This document shows, in pieces, positions 32,124 to 42,895 of a DNA stretch of 64,000 nucleotides. A program made the translations under genes and the position numbers. The DNA lies in NCBI RefSeq assembly GCF_052857255.1, contig NC_135497.1, positions 181,631,478-181,695,477 of the forward strand. Direction: 5' to 3'. The notes under the pieces are model-generated. The model saw only the letters and a program-made list of their open reading frames with translations, had not been told where the DNA came from and searched no databases. Position 1 is the stretch's first letter. Every line of letters starts with the position of its first letter. This DNA is from Amblyomma americanum (lineage: Eukaryota > Arthropoda > Arachnida > Ixodida > Ixodidae).

Positions 32124-35100
32124 ATGCCGGACAAAACACTAAGCATATGGCAATGGAACTGCAGGGGATACCGGCGCAAGCAGGGACTCCTGCAACAGTA
32201 CATAAACACACAAAATGCACCCCCAGACATCATCATGTTGCAAGAGACAAATGTCACGCCAACACTCAAGGGGTATACATGCCAGGAGAAGGGCCGCACG
32301 GCGACACTAATTAGCAACAAACTAGTAACCATAGCACATTGCGAAATACCAGATACCGGGATAGAACACGTGTTAAGTGAGGTGATACCCAAGAAAAAGC
32401 ATAATGCAAAAAGTACGTTCATAGTAAACTTATACAGCCCGCCGAGACAAAAAGATGGCAACTTTAGTTAACTTTTCGCGGGGGCAGGCAGGTTAGCAAA
32501 ATCCAACACCATTTTGATAGCAGGGGACTTTAACGCGAGGGACCCCAGCTGGGGGTATCAGAAAGGAGACAGGAAGGGGCAGCTAGTTTGCATGACCGCG
32601 GAGGACACAAACTGCACCCTCATAACGGACGAAAATCAGCCAACGCGTCTAGGCAACAGCGTTAGCACAGATACCTGCCCCGACCTAACGTACGTTAGAG
32701 GAGCAAAATAGGTCGAATGGGAAAACTTGCTGGAGAACCTAGGCAGCGATCATTACGTACTGAAGATAACTATAGAAGCCGAGAACATCAAGAGGAAGAC
32801 TGGCGCAGCCCACATAACGGACTGGGACGCCTTTCGGAAGAACAGTAAACACATGAAGGGGGAGATTACTTCAATAGAAAAATGGTGCCAACAGCTAAAG
32901 CAAATACAAAAACAATACACGCAAGAAATAGACAGAACGGAACAAACACCGGAAGTGGACCCGCGGCTACTCAAGCTATGGGAGGCGCGATGCGGGCTCA
33001 CCAAGAGATGGAAAAAACAGATGCTAAACAAGAAGCTAAAGAAGAAGAGCGTTGAGGTCACCCAGAAGGCAGAGGAATACGCAGCGCAATTGACAAGACA
33101 AGGCTGGCAGCAGTTTACCAGATCACTAAACGGCACGCTCAGCACAGCCAAAACGTGACGTATACTCAAGGCACCCTTGGACCCAACCAAAACCAAAGCT
33201 GCGAGCAACAAGGCAATTCAAAAGCTCGTCCACCAATATGAGGTACAAGACGAGGAATTACTAGAGGAAGTCCGGATAGAATGTTATGGCCGGGACAAGC
33301 CACAAGAATACGAAGGGGACCACCAGGGAACGGAAAACCCCGAACTCGACAAGCCAATTACAAGAGAAGAGGTGTATGCCGCTATCAGAGCAGTCACCAA
33401 AAACACGGCAGCAGGAGCCGATAAAATTAAGAACTCCTTGATCTGCAACCTCAGCGATGAAGCGGTGGCCCAACTCACGGACTACCTCAATACACAGTGG
33501 GAAGCGGGCACGGTACCAAAAGAATGGAAGCACGCGGAATTGGTAATGATACCCAAACTCGGCAAGAAGCTACAGATAGAAAACTTGCGACCCATCTCGC
33601 TAACCTCGTGTCTCGGCAAGCTTTACGAGAGAGTGGTCACCAAAAGAATACAGCGACACCTAGAAGACAATGAGCTGTACCCCCACAGCATGTTTGGCTT
33701 CCGGACGAACCTGTCAACACAGGATGTCTTGCTACAAATAAAGGAAGAGATCCTTAAAAAGATCCCCAAAGCAGGCGAAAACATCATCATGGCCCTCGAC
33801 ATCAAAGGGGCTTTTGACAACGTCAGCCACGGAGCTATCATGGAAGGGCTGAACAAGACCAACTGTGGCAAGAGAGTCCACGATTACGTGCGGGCATTCT
33901 TGTCAAAGCGCACGGCGACAGTGGGACTTGGAGACCCGCGGAGTGATACCTTTGACACGTCTAACAAGGGTACCCCGCAGGGCTCGAGATCGAGATCGAG
34001 GGCATCCAGCACGCCATGTATACGGATGACATCACGGTCTGGGTAAATCAGGGATCACTGGGCCAAAAAGAAGAAAAGCTTCAGAAGGCGGCAACATGCG
34101 TCGAACAATACGTCAAGGAGAGAGGCCTCGCGTGATCAACCGAGAAATCGGAAATTCTGAGGATTGGAAAGAACACAACCGAGGAAAAGATAGAAGTGTA
34201 TCTGGAAGGTCAACTCATGCCAGAGAAGGACATAATACGCATCCGCGGCATGTAGATCCAGAGCAGCAAACGGTGCGGACACACGCTAGGCCTGCTTAAG
34301 CAATCGACTGAGCAAGTCAGCAGGATGATCACGAGAGTGTCGCAAAGAAGGAGCGGCATGAAGGAAGGGGACACGATCCAGCTGGTCAGGAGCCTGGTGG
34401 TCAGCAGGGTCACGTACTCACTCCCGTACCACAACATGACGCAACAAGAGAGAGAAGCCGAGACTCTCATCAGGAAAGCATACAAGACGGCGTTGCATCT
34501 GCCAAGAAACACGTCGAACGACAAGCTACTCAAGCTAGGTATTCACAACACGTTTCAAGAGCTCAAGGAGGCACAACTGGGTGCGCAGCTGTACAGGCTT
34601 CAGCAGTCAACCACCGGCAGGGCGCTCCTTAAAAGATTAGGCTATAAAAACATAAAAGAAACGGAGGATAGGATGGCTTACATACTGGACTCTTTTCGCC
34701 AGGCACTGAAAGCTAGCCCCCTACCGAGGAATATGGACCCGAATCTGCACGCGTCCAGACGACAAGCGCGAGCAGAATAAGTAGAAAAACACCTGGCCAC
34801 TAAAAAAAACAATGTGGTATACACGGATGCAGCCCTATACCCGTGGGACCACAACACCAAAGAACATAGAGTTGCGGCAGTGACCGTGGATCACATGGGA
34901 GAGCTGATAAGCAGCGCAACCCTAAGGAGCTGCACGGTAACAGAGGGGGAGGAAGCAGCTGTAGCTCTAGCAGCGGCGGAGGGTTACCGTAGAAACAGAT
35001 CCTTGATAATACTCACAGACTCCAAAGAAGCATACAGACACTAAACGGCAGGTAGAATCAACAAAGGGGCGCCGCGAATCCTCGAGGCAGGGCTTCGGAA

Positions 35101-35640
35101 CGAAATGATGCAGCATACGATTTTCTGGGTGCCGGGTCACACCGGAATAGAGGGTAACCAGAGGGCCGACAGTCTAGCTCGCGAGCTCACATACCGAGCG
35201 GGACAGTCAATGGACCCGGATACCACTATGACGGTGGAGCCAACGTACGCGGAAATACTAAACCATCACAGAGGCAAAATGATAATATATCCACCACCCC
35301 ACCCATCTTTGACACAACATGAAGCAGTCGGCTGGCGAAGGCTGCAGATAGGAACATTCTCAAATCTACACATCCTGCATAAAATGTTTCTCAGTCAATA
35401 CAGGGACACATGCCCATGGTGTGGGGCCATCCCAACACTATAGCACATCACATGGGAGGGCAGAAATAACTTCTCTTTCCACAAAGAAAAACCCAGTGCG
35501 GAACAGTGGGAGGGCCTGCTCACCAGCGGCGTGCTCACAGTCTAAGAAGGATTGGTGCAGCACGCTCTCAAAGTGGCCAGGCTCAGCGGTGCTCTGGAAT
35601 AGGGGCGCCGACCACTCAAGACGATGGAGACTTTAGTAAA
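32124..35640 (+). pseudogene. LINE 1 ORF2: endonuclease, RT, RNase H, broken
   Basis: Endonuclease: SIWQWNCRGYRRKQG at 32140, AGDFNARDPSWGYQKGD near 32520, CPDLTYVRG. Reverse transcriptase: AGADKIKNS, NLRPISLTSCLGKLYERV (about 33580), FGFRTNLSTQDVLLQ, ALDIKGAFDNVSH and GTPQGS. Here about 15 residues (the usual VLSPFLFNLAL block) are lost before YTDDITVWV (34020). RNase H: VYTDAALYPWD (34820), LTDSKEAYRH and FWVPGHTGIEGNQRAD (about 35124). A final cysteine motif CPWCG lies at 35412. Stops at 32469, 32709, 35042 and 35441, plus frame changes, make it inactive. Confidence 0.85.
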
Positions 35641-35722
35641 GCATGAAGACCTCTGTTAGCCGCTGAAAGCTGTAAATAGAGCAATAAAGTTTTTTCCATC
35701 CATCCATCTAACCACATTGCCG

Positions 35723-36027
35723 ATAATAATAATAATTGGTTTGGGGGGAAAGGAAATGGCGCAGTATCTGTCTCATATCGTTGGGCACCTGAACCGCGCC
35801 GCAGGGGAAGGGATAAAGGAGGGAGTGAAAGAAGAAAGAGGTGCCGTAGTGGAGGGCTCTGGAATAATTTCGACCACCTGGAGATCTTTAATGTGCACTG
35901 ACATCGCACAGCACACGGGCGCCTTAGCGTTTTTCCTTCATAAAAACGCAGCCGCCGCGGTCGGGTTCGAACCCGGGAACTCTGGATCAGTAGCCGAGCG
36001 CCTTAACCACTGAGCCACCGCGGCGGG
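35723..36027 (-). mobile_element. tRNA-derived SINE (Ruka-like), copy G
   Basis: Complete on the minus strand: tail at the left (taataataataattgg), head with B box gggttcgaacccg near 35970 and end ccgcggcggg. The 7-mer attgccg flanks it (35716-35722 and 36028-36034). It inserted into the right-hand target duplication of LINE 1, so it is younger than LINE 1. Confidence 0.9.
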
Positions 36028-36119
36028 ATTGCCGTTAAAGAAAAATTAAAAACTGGGCTCACCCTCGATGGTAACGGCCTAAATTGTTTTTATGCAAATT
36101 CGGGTTCGCTAACAAACCT

Positions 36120-37001
36120 GCGTGCAAGTTTCGCCTAGCCCGTCAGCAGCCGACGGGTCTGCAGCAGAGCAACGAGGACAAGAGCCAAACGGGCAAGGAG
36201 GAGCGGCGTTCGAGGCCCCGGAAGCGGTCATCTAGCGGTGCGAGAGGCGATAGCAAGAGCAGGGACCGGTCAGCTTCCTTCCCGCCACTGCCCGGACCCG
36301 AGCCTGGCAAAGGAGGAGGGCAAGGTTCCGGTCATGGAAGAAGCCCAAGTGCCACGAGGAAAAAGGTGAGCTGGCCCAACGCGGGCTCCCAAAATGAGAC
36401 TGCTCGAGAGAAGGAGCTACAAAGGCAGGTGCTGCAGCAAGCCGAAACTATCAAAAAGATGGAAGCTAGGATAGCAGAGATGGAACGCGCGCTTAAAACC
36501 GGCAGAGTAGACAGGGTACAGACGCCGTTGGCCCAAGCCCCACAGCAAGCGGCGCAGGCGAACGCTTCCCGCGTGGACGATAACACAGCTATGGAAGTGG
36601 AGAAAGTGGAGAATCGGGGGACGGTCAAAAGGCCACCTCCGGCAGATGAGGGAGCTCGTGCAAAGAGAGTAGCAGAAACTTCGGCGGCGGACACGCCGCA
36701 GCCAGTATTTACAGTCACTTGTCTTAAGAGAGACATGCTTACCCTTGCGGAGAGAGTAGGAAAACTGGAAGAAAGACAGGATAGGCTGGATCGCCGGGTC
36801 GACAGGATAGAAGCTAGACTAGGCAACATTGAGGAGCGTCTTGACGCCTTCACCAATGACATGCGGGGTTTCCAGACCCAGGTAATGGACATGTTTAAAC
36901 AGCTAAATGCTATGCTAGAGGTTAGATTGCCTCCCGTAGTCGGCCAAGAACCGATGTTAGTGAACCTAGGGCTTCACCATGGCCCCTCGCCAGCAAATTG
37001 A
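36120..37001 (+). pseudogene. LINE 2 ORF1, C-terminal part
   Basis: The open frame from about 36120 to 37001 carries RSRPRKRSSSGARGDSKSRD, then SATRKKVSWPNAGSQ (compare KVSWGAGPP in LINE 1). A long coiled coil follows (QRQVLQQAETIKKMEARIAE, and RVGKLEERQDRLDRRVDRIE). The N-terminal RNA-binding and zinc-knuckle part is lost by 5' truncation. The stop overlaps the start of ORF2 (36979) by 23 bases, a common LINE arrangement. Confidence 0.75.
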
Positions 37002-40000
37002 GGTTTGGCAGTGGAACTGCAGGGGCTTCCGTCGCAAGCGGGGGAACCTGCAGTTGCACATACAAAATCTGGATAGTAAGCCGGACATTATAGCTTTGCA
37101 GGAGGCTAGCGGCTCGGTGAAATTACCAGGATTTAAGACATTTACACCACCAGAGATTGATCGAGGGGGCGTATTGAGCGTCTTCACGGCCGTGTTAGTC
37201 CATCGCAACACCACAGTGATTCAGCATACCATAGATAGCAGCAGGGAGGACTACGTCCTGCTGGAGATTTTGCCCAAAAGAAAGGACGGTAAGAGTCTAT
37301 TTGTTCTTAATGTATACTCTTCTCCAAAAGATAAGGGGGTGGGCCTGCCAGACCTTCTGATAAAGACGCAACGGCTAGCGGCTAGGTCTCAACTCATCGT
37401 GGTGGGAGATTTCAATGCGCCTCATCCGGAGTGGGGCTACATCCGAGCCAGCCCGAAGGGAAATAAGCTTTGGCAGGTTGCCCAGGACCTGCGATGGACG
37501 ATCTTAAACAACCCGCTAGATCATACCAGGATAGGCAACAGCGTAAGCATAGACACCTCTCCAGACCTCACATTTGTGAATGGTATCAGGGATGCACAGT
37601 GGGTAAACACGGGACAGCCACTGGGAAGTGATCACTATATCCTTTCCACGATATTTAGTGCTGCTAAGCACAAAGACACGGTGAAAGGAACTCGAGTGAC
37701 GGACTGGGACCGATTTCGGCAATACAGGAATGACATAGTGAACGGGGAAATCGAGGACTTAGGAGCCTGGATTGACACGCTCAAGCAGGCCGTGAAGAGT
37801 ACCACAGAAGAGGTTCCGACGGAGGGGGAGGGCTTTACGGCTGACTCTAGATTGTTACACATGTGGGAAGCACATGCGAGTCTCCTTCGGAGGTGGAGGA
37901 AACAAAGGCATAATGGTGTCCTCCGTAGGAAAATGGCCAAGCTAGAACGACAAATCGAAGCCTACACATTGGAGTTGCAGTGTCAACAGTGGGGCAGATT
38001 TGTGACCGGATGAATGGTCAATCCGGATGCAAAAAAACATGGCAGTTGTTGAGGCACCTTTTAGACCCGGCCGCAACCAAATATGCGCAAAAGGGGCAAA
38101 TGGCTAGGCTAGTGCATCGGTATCAAGGCACGATTGGGGAATTCATACATGAACTCCGAAGTCGTTACATAAACAGAGAGGCGGGCGGTTGCTTGCCGGA
38201 TTACTCGGGAGAGGAAAACCTTGAATTGGATGCAGACTTTACGGTGGCGGAAGTGGAGTTTGCAATGGGCCAACTTCGTACCACGTCAGCAGCGGGTCCG
38301 GACGGGGTTACTAATAAAATGCTGCGGAACCTGGATTTCAAGTCAGTGGGGGCACTCACGAATTTGATGAATAAATATTGGGCGGCCGGGGAGATTCCGC
38401 CAGAGTGGAAACATGCTAGGATTACATTTATTCTTAAACCAGGGAAGAAGCTCTGCATTGAGAATCTGCGTCCCATCTCGCTAACGTCGTGCTTGGCCAA
38501 ATTGATGGAGCATGTGGTCTTGAACAGGCTTCAGGGTTATGTAGAGGACAATGAGTTGATACCTGAAACAATGATTGGCTTCAGGGCTAATTTATCGACG
38601 CAGGACGTCATGTTACAGCTCAAAAAAGACGTGGTTGATCCTGGGTACGGCACGGGCACCAAGGCTATCTTGGGGCTCGACCTCACTAAGGCCTTTGACA
38701 ATGTTACCCATGAGGCAATATTGAGGAACCTATCAGACATAGGACCGGGGGGTAGAACCTTCCGGTACATCAGATCGTTTCTGGAGGGTAGGACTGCGGA
38801 GATTGTAGTCGGAGAAATGAAATCGGATCCCTTCCCATTGGGGGGCAGGGGGACACCGCAAGGGTCGGTATTATCGCCCTTCCTATTTAATCTCGCCTTG
38901 ATCAAGATACCACCCAGGCTGCAAGGGATATCGGGACTTAAACATACATTTTATGCGGATGACATTACTCTATGGGTAACAAGAGGCAGTGACGCACAGT
39001 TGGAAGAAACTCTACAACAGGCGGTGGATATTGTGGAGGAGCTAGCAGGGGAAGCAGGACTCTCGTGCTCTCAGCCCAAGTCCGAGCTTTTTGTTCTGAG
39101 GGATAAACCAAGAGGGATACATGCGAGGCACTATACGCCGCCACCACCTTTAGAGGTGAAAGTGGGGGGAGTACCGGTCGCTGAGGTCCAAACGATCAGG
39201 ATCCTGGGTATGTATCTGCAGACTAACAGGAAGAATAGCGAGTCCTTGCAAAGGCTTAAAAATACGGTCAATGCTACCGTGCGGCTAATCAGGAGAATCG
39301 CCAATCGTAAGAGAGGTGTTAAGGAAAAAGACTTGTGTAAGCTAGTGCAGGCATTTGTGCTCAGTAGAATAGTGTATGCGACGCCTTATTTGAAGTTGGA
39401 CGCGGCGGAAAAAGGAAAGGTGGAGGCTATGATTAGGCAGGCGTATAAAGCGGCCCTTGGGTTGCCTCAAAATGCGTCTACCGAAAGGCTGCTGGGATTA
39501 GGGGTGCACAACACCCTAGAAGAACTACGGGAGGCGCACTTGGTGATGCAGCTCGGTAGGCTTTCAAAAACAAAAGCAGGAAGGGACATATTGGAAAGGA
39601 TCGGCATTGGAGTTGACGTTCCAGCCGGTGACACGAAAATTCAGATGAGGCGGGAAATGCACAAGGGCTTGTACATAAAACCTTTGCCCAAGAACATGCA
39701 TCCAATACATCATGAGGACCGCAGGAAGGCAAGAGCCAAAGCTTTACATGCTAAGTACGGGAAGTACAACGGGGCAGTCTATGTAGATGTCGCCGAGTAT
39801 AAGGACAAGGATGCATTTGCAATTGCGGTGGTGGACGGGCGAGGACGCTTGATCGCCTCTGGATCAGTCAAAACCCGCTCCCCAGAAACTGCTGAGGAAG
39901 CGGCGATAGCACTAGCTATGACTAGTAGTAATGCTGACCTGATCTTCAGCGATTCATAAACAGCCATCCGAAATTTGGCGAGGGGCAGAATATCTGTCAC

Positions 40001-40544
40001 AGCGGCGCGGTTGCTGAATCGGGCCACGGAGCGAGGGATTACGGAGACGGAAATTGTCTGGGTACCTGCACACTCTGGGAACCCTGGGAACGAGACGGCT
40101 CACATGAATGCTCGAGGTTTCGTCAGCCGAGTAGGTGAGCTGGACGTCCCGGGAAGGTCCACGAGAGATGGGCTGGTATCCTTTCATGACATTACTAATC
40201 ATTTCAGACTTGAGCGGAGGATTTACCCACCCCCGGACAAGCAATTGGTGAAGGCGCAGGAATGCGTCTGGCGACGATTGCAGACTAGATGCTTCTTCAA
40301 CCCATACGTATTGAGCAAAATCTACCCGGACATTCAGCCGGAGTGCAAATGGTGTCACGAATTGGCAACCTATGACCACATATTATGGAGCTGTAGCATA
40401 GCACCGCCACCGGCGGACATTATGCGTGATCCTTCCCTCGAGCAGTGGGAGGCCGTGTTGGCCAGCTCAGACCCGGTCGTCCAGACCAGGGCCGTGGAGT
40501 GGGCCACCCAGGTCGCCGTCAGCCATGGGTTGATGGCCATCTGA
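36979..40544 (+). pseudogene. LINE 2 ORF2: endonuclease, RT, RNase H; two lesions
   Basis: Endonuclease 36979-37700: EVWQWNCRGFRRKRGN, PDIIALQEASG, VVGDFNAPHPEWGY, SPDLTFVNG and LGSDHY. Reverse transcriptase 38200-39050: SAAGPDGVTNKML, NLRPISLTSCLAKLMEHV, GFRANLSTQDVML, GLDLTKAFDNVTH, GTPQGSVLSPFLFNLAL and the catalytic FYADDITLWV (about 38948). RNase H: AVYVDVAEYKDKDAF, TAEEAAIALAM, IFSDS, VWVPAHSGNPGNETAH. A C-terminal CKWCHELATYDHILWSC motif is at about 40345-40400. One frameshift lies near 37995 and one TAA at 39957 inside the RNase H domain. All catalytic residues looked for in the endonuclease and RT are present. Confidence 0.85.
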
Positions 40545-40599
40545 CACGGAATCGTCCACACATGCTCTCTGACGAAAATAAAGTTTTTCCATCCATCCA

Positions 40600-40720
40600 T
40601 GCGTGACACGTGCGGGGAAGTTGAAATAAGACATTTTCTCTCCCCTTGCCGGCGGTTCGCACGTCAGAAAAAGACTTATATGGAAGACCTCTCTAGAGGT
40701 TAGAGCTTCCTGTGCCACTC
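40600..40720 (+). pseudogene. Scrap of another LINE C-terminal region
   Basis: Directly after LINE 2 the plus strand reads MRDTCGEVEIRHFLSPCRRF. This has the CG-x(6)-H-x(4)-C shape of the cysteine motif at the end of I-type LINE proteins. LINE 2 may have inserted into this older fragment. Confidence 0.45.
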
Positions 40721-40743
40721 CCAGTTCTTCGTTCGGTGCGAGC

Positions 40744-40809
40744 GCCAAGGGATTCGCGTTAAGTAGGGTTTTCGGATCCAAGGGATTCGCGTTAAGTAGG
40801 GTTTTCGGA
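40744..40809. repeat. 33-bp tandem duplication
   Basis: The unit starting ccaagggattcgcgttaagt and ending ttttcggat occurs twice head to tail with no changes. Confidence 0.85.
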
Positions 40810-40820
40810 TACCCTTGCGA

Positions 40821-41394
40821 CTACATTATTCCAAGTGGAACTTTCGAAATTGTTAATTCTATTCAAAATTCTTCCGCACATCTCAAAAGACGGCCTCTAT
40901 TGTTTAAATTTTTTTTCCTCGTTTTTCAATATTGTTTTATTTTTCTTCGGTTATTCTTTTCTAGCTTTCATTCATTTCACTTTTCTACATTTCCTCCTCA
41001 TGCCACGAGACCTTTTTTCCTCGCAATCGCCTATGTTATTTTCTTGAAATTCACCACCAAACCCTGGTCAATCCCCCCGCGTGGGTAAGCGCGGTTGGGT
41101 TAGGTTGGATTGGGTTAGGTTCGGTTGCAGGTTAGGTATCCACAGAGGTCTAGAAGAAGACGAAGACGGCCTTCAATGTCTCAATATAATCTTGAGCCAT
41201 AAAAAATAAAAAGTTTATTAGGTAATTTTAGTTAATTATTCGGCTAATTGTTCCGCTCTTTTACGTGCATAATGTCCGCCTTGCTGTTCTATCTAGCTGC
41301 AACGATCACACCGACGTATCTCCCGGAGCTTTTAAAATAAGAAACTGTAAACGTAAAAAAAAATGCCTGGCACCAAATATTGTACGACAGCACG
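40821..41394. other. No gene seen; short GGTTAGG-type run
   Basis: AT-rich with no gene. At about 41090-41130 a run of gttgggttaggttggattgg-type repeats lies on the plus strand, the complement of the CCTAACCCAA-type repeats at 29620-29820. Confidence 0.45.
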
Positions 41395-41790
41395 GCTTTT
41401 TTGCAGGTGGACATCACCGTCACCAACGCAGTACAGTGCCCGGCGGTGCTTAAGCATTTCAACTCATCCTTTGATGGCGCGTGCCAGTTCTGTGGGGAGG
41501 TGGCTGACACCTTCCACATGGTTTGGGCGTGCCAATCAAACCCATCTGCCCCCTCCCCCAACCCCAACCCCACCAGATTGGACTGGGAGACGGCCCTGCT
41601 CGGCTGTAAAGACCTCAAGACCCAAAAGGCCTTGGTTCAACGGGCGCGGGGGGCCTTGCTTGGCAATGGGGCCCCGGAATAGGGGATCCACCTAGTATTG
41701 TCAGGGGAAGGGGCCAATAGGGCCCCAACCCAATCACCTCTCTGCAACCAGTTATTGGTCAATAAATGTTTTTCACCACCACCACCAGGT
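41395..41790 (+). mobile_element. 3' end of another I-type LINE
   Basis: The frame 41380-41682 carries CQFCGEVADTFHMVWAC, a CxxC...H...C motif like that at the end of LINE 1 and LINE 2, then LDWETALLGCKDLKTQKALV. It ends in aataaatgtttttcaccacc, with a (cac)n-type tail near 41770-41788. Strongly 5' truncated. Confidence 0.7.
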
Positions 41791-41974
41791 GCCTCAAAAC
41801 GCGTCTGATGTGTCCACTGACCCAGGGAACCAGTTAAGCGCCTTTCCTCAAAATTAACGGAGTCTGGGTTTGAGAAACGCAAAGGCGCATAACTGCCTCA
41901 ATTCGTAGGTGGACGCCACCGCCTACTCACAGCCCGATTGTGGTGTCCAGTGACCCAGTTACAAAATTGCTACT

Positions 41975-42282
41975 ACCCGCCGCGGTAGCTCAGTGGTTAG
42001 GGCGCTCGGCTACTGATCCGGAGTTCCCGGGTTCGAACCCGACCGCGGTGGGTCTGCTTTTATGGAGGGAAAACGTTGAGGTGCCCGTGTGCTGTGCGAT
42101 GTCAGTGCACGTTAAAGATCCCCAGGCGGTCGAAATTATTGCGGAGCCCTCCACTACGGCACCTCTTTCTTCCTTTCTTCTTTCACTCCCTCCATTATCC
42201 CTTCCCTTACGGCGCGGTTCAGGTGTCCTACAGCATATGAGACAGATACTGGGCCATTTCCTTTCCCCAAAAACCAATTATT
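41975..42282 (+). mobile_element. tRNA-derived SINE (Ruka-like), copy H
   Basis: A complete 308-base copy: head ccgccgcggtagctcagtgg, B box gggttcgaacccg, body and tail aaaaaccaattatt. The 11-mer aaattgctact flanks it exactly (41964-41974 and 42283-42293). Confidence 0.95.
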
Positions 42283-42293
42283 AAATTGCTACT

Positions 42294-42895
42294 CAGAAGT
42301 TTCACACAGACGGACACAGCTGAAACCCGGAGAGTGCGGCTAGAATTACTTTCGCACTATAAATCACCGTCTATACTGCCCTTGAAATATAGTCAGCGCT
42401 TCACGAAAATTCCCGCTTCATCGTACATGCGACTGAAACAGCAACCTAGCTGTGCGGTAGGCCTCCTCTTTCACTCTTCGTGCTTTTGAAGAACAAACAA
42501 TAATGTAAATATATTGAAAAGAACCCAATGGAAAGCTTCTCTCACACCTGAGAGCTATAGGAACTGTTCCAGCCGCATGCACGTGAAGTAGCGGGGGAAT
42601 TTTCAAAAGACTTGCTTTAGACGGCGGCAAAAATATTGGAAATCTGGGCGTGATAAAAAAAAATCATTTGTCAGCACTACCTAGAGGAAAAACAGGACTC
42701 GAATTAACCGTGTCTTGTTGATGGTTCCGATAACGCTCCGCAGTTATCGGCGATACCTCAAATGAGCAGTGAACGAGCGTCCACTTCATGCAAATGATAT
42801 ACACGGAAGCAGACGTCCGGTAACTTTTATGAGCGACAGTTGGTGACCTGGCTGGTGTCGCGCTCGAGAGGTCGCCGTGTTCGGACGCTCGCCAA
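42294..42895. other. 3' flank of the M13 gene
   Basis: No gene is recognised. This would hold the 3' untranslated region of the minus-strand M13 gene. No standard AATAAA was found on the minus strand here. Confidence 0.45.

Larger units (their letters stand above)
27943..35707 (+). mobile_element. I-superclade LINE 1, full length, broken and invaded
   Basis: The element runs from a G-rich 5' end to aataaag plus a (ccat)n tail at about 35685-35707, between exact 12-bp target duplications. Without the 2-kb SINE-rich block (28998-31015) it is about 5.7 kb. The order is a 5' leader, ORF1 with CCHC knuckles, and ORF2 with endonuclease, reverse transcriptase, RNase H and a C-terminal cysteine motif. 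The RNase H domain places it in the I superclade. Several stops and frameshifts disable it. Confidence 0.85.
36119..40599 (+). mobile_element. I-superclade LINE 2, 5'-truncated, nearly intact
   Basis: Same family as LINE 1: ORF2 starts WQWNCRGFRRKRG-like, with the same domain order and the same 3' end, aataaagtttttccatccat. The 5' end falls inside ORF1 after the zinc knuckles. The only flanking match is the short tgcgtg (36119-36124 and 40600-40605), so the exact ends are uncertain. ORF2 shows only one frameshift and one in-frame stop, so it is much younger or better preserved than LINE 1. Confidence 0.8.

Noticed and set aside
1959..42282. tRNA-like heads with A and B boxes at 1959, 25555, 29250-29301, 30130-30200, 35965-36027, 41975-42045
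   Set aside because: Each continues into a SINE body with a tail, and several are flanked by target duplications. They are retroposons, not tRNA genes.
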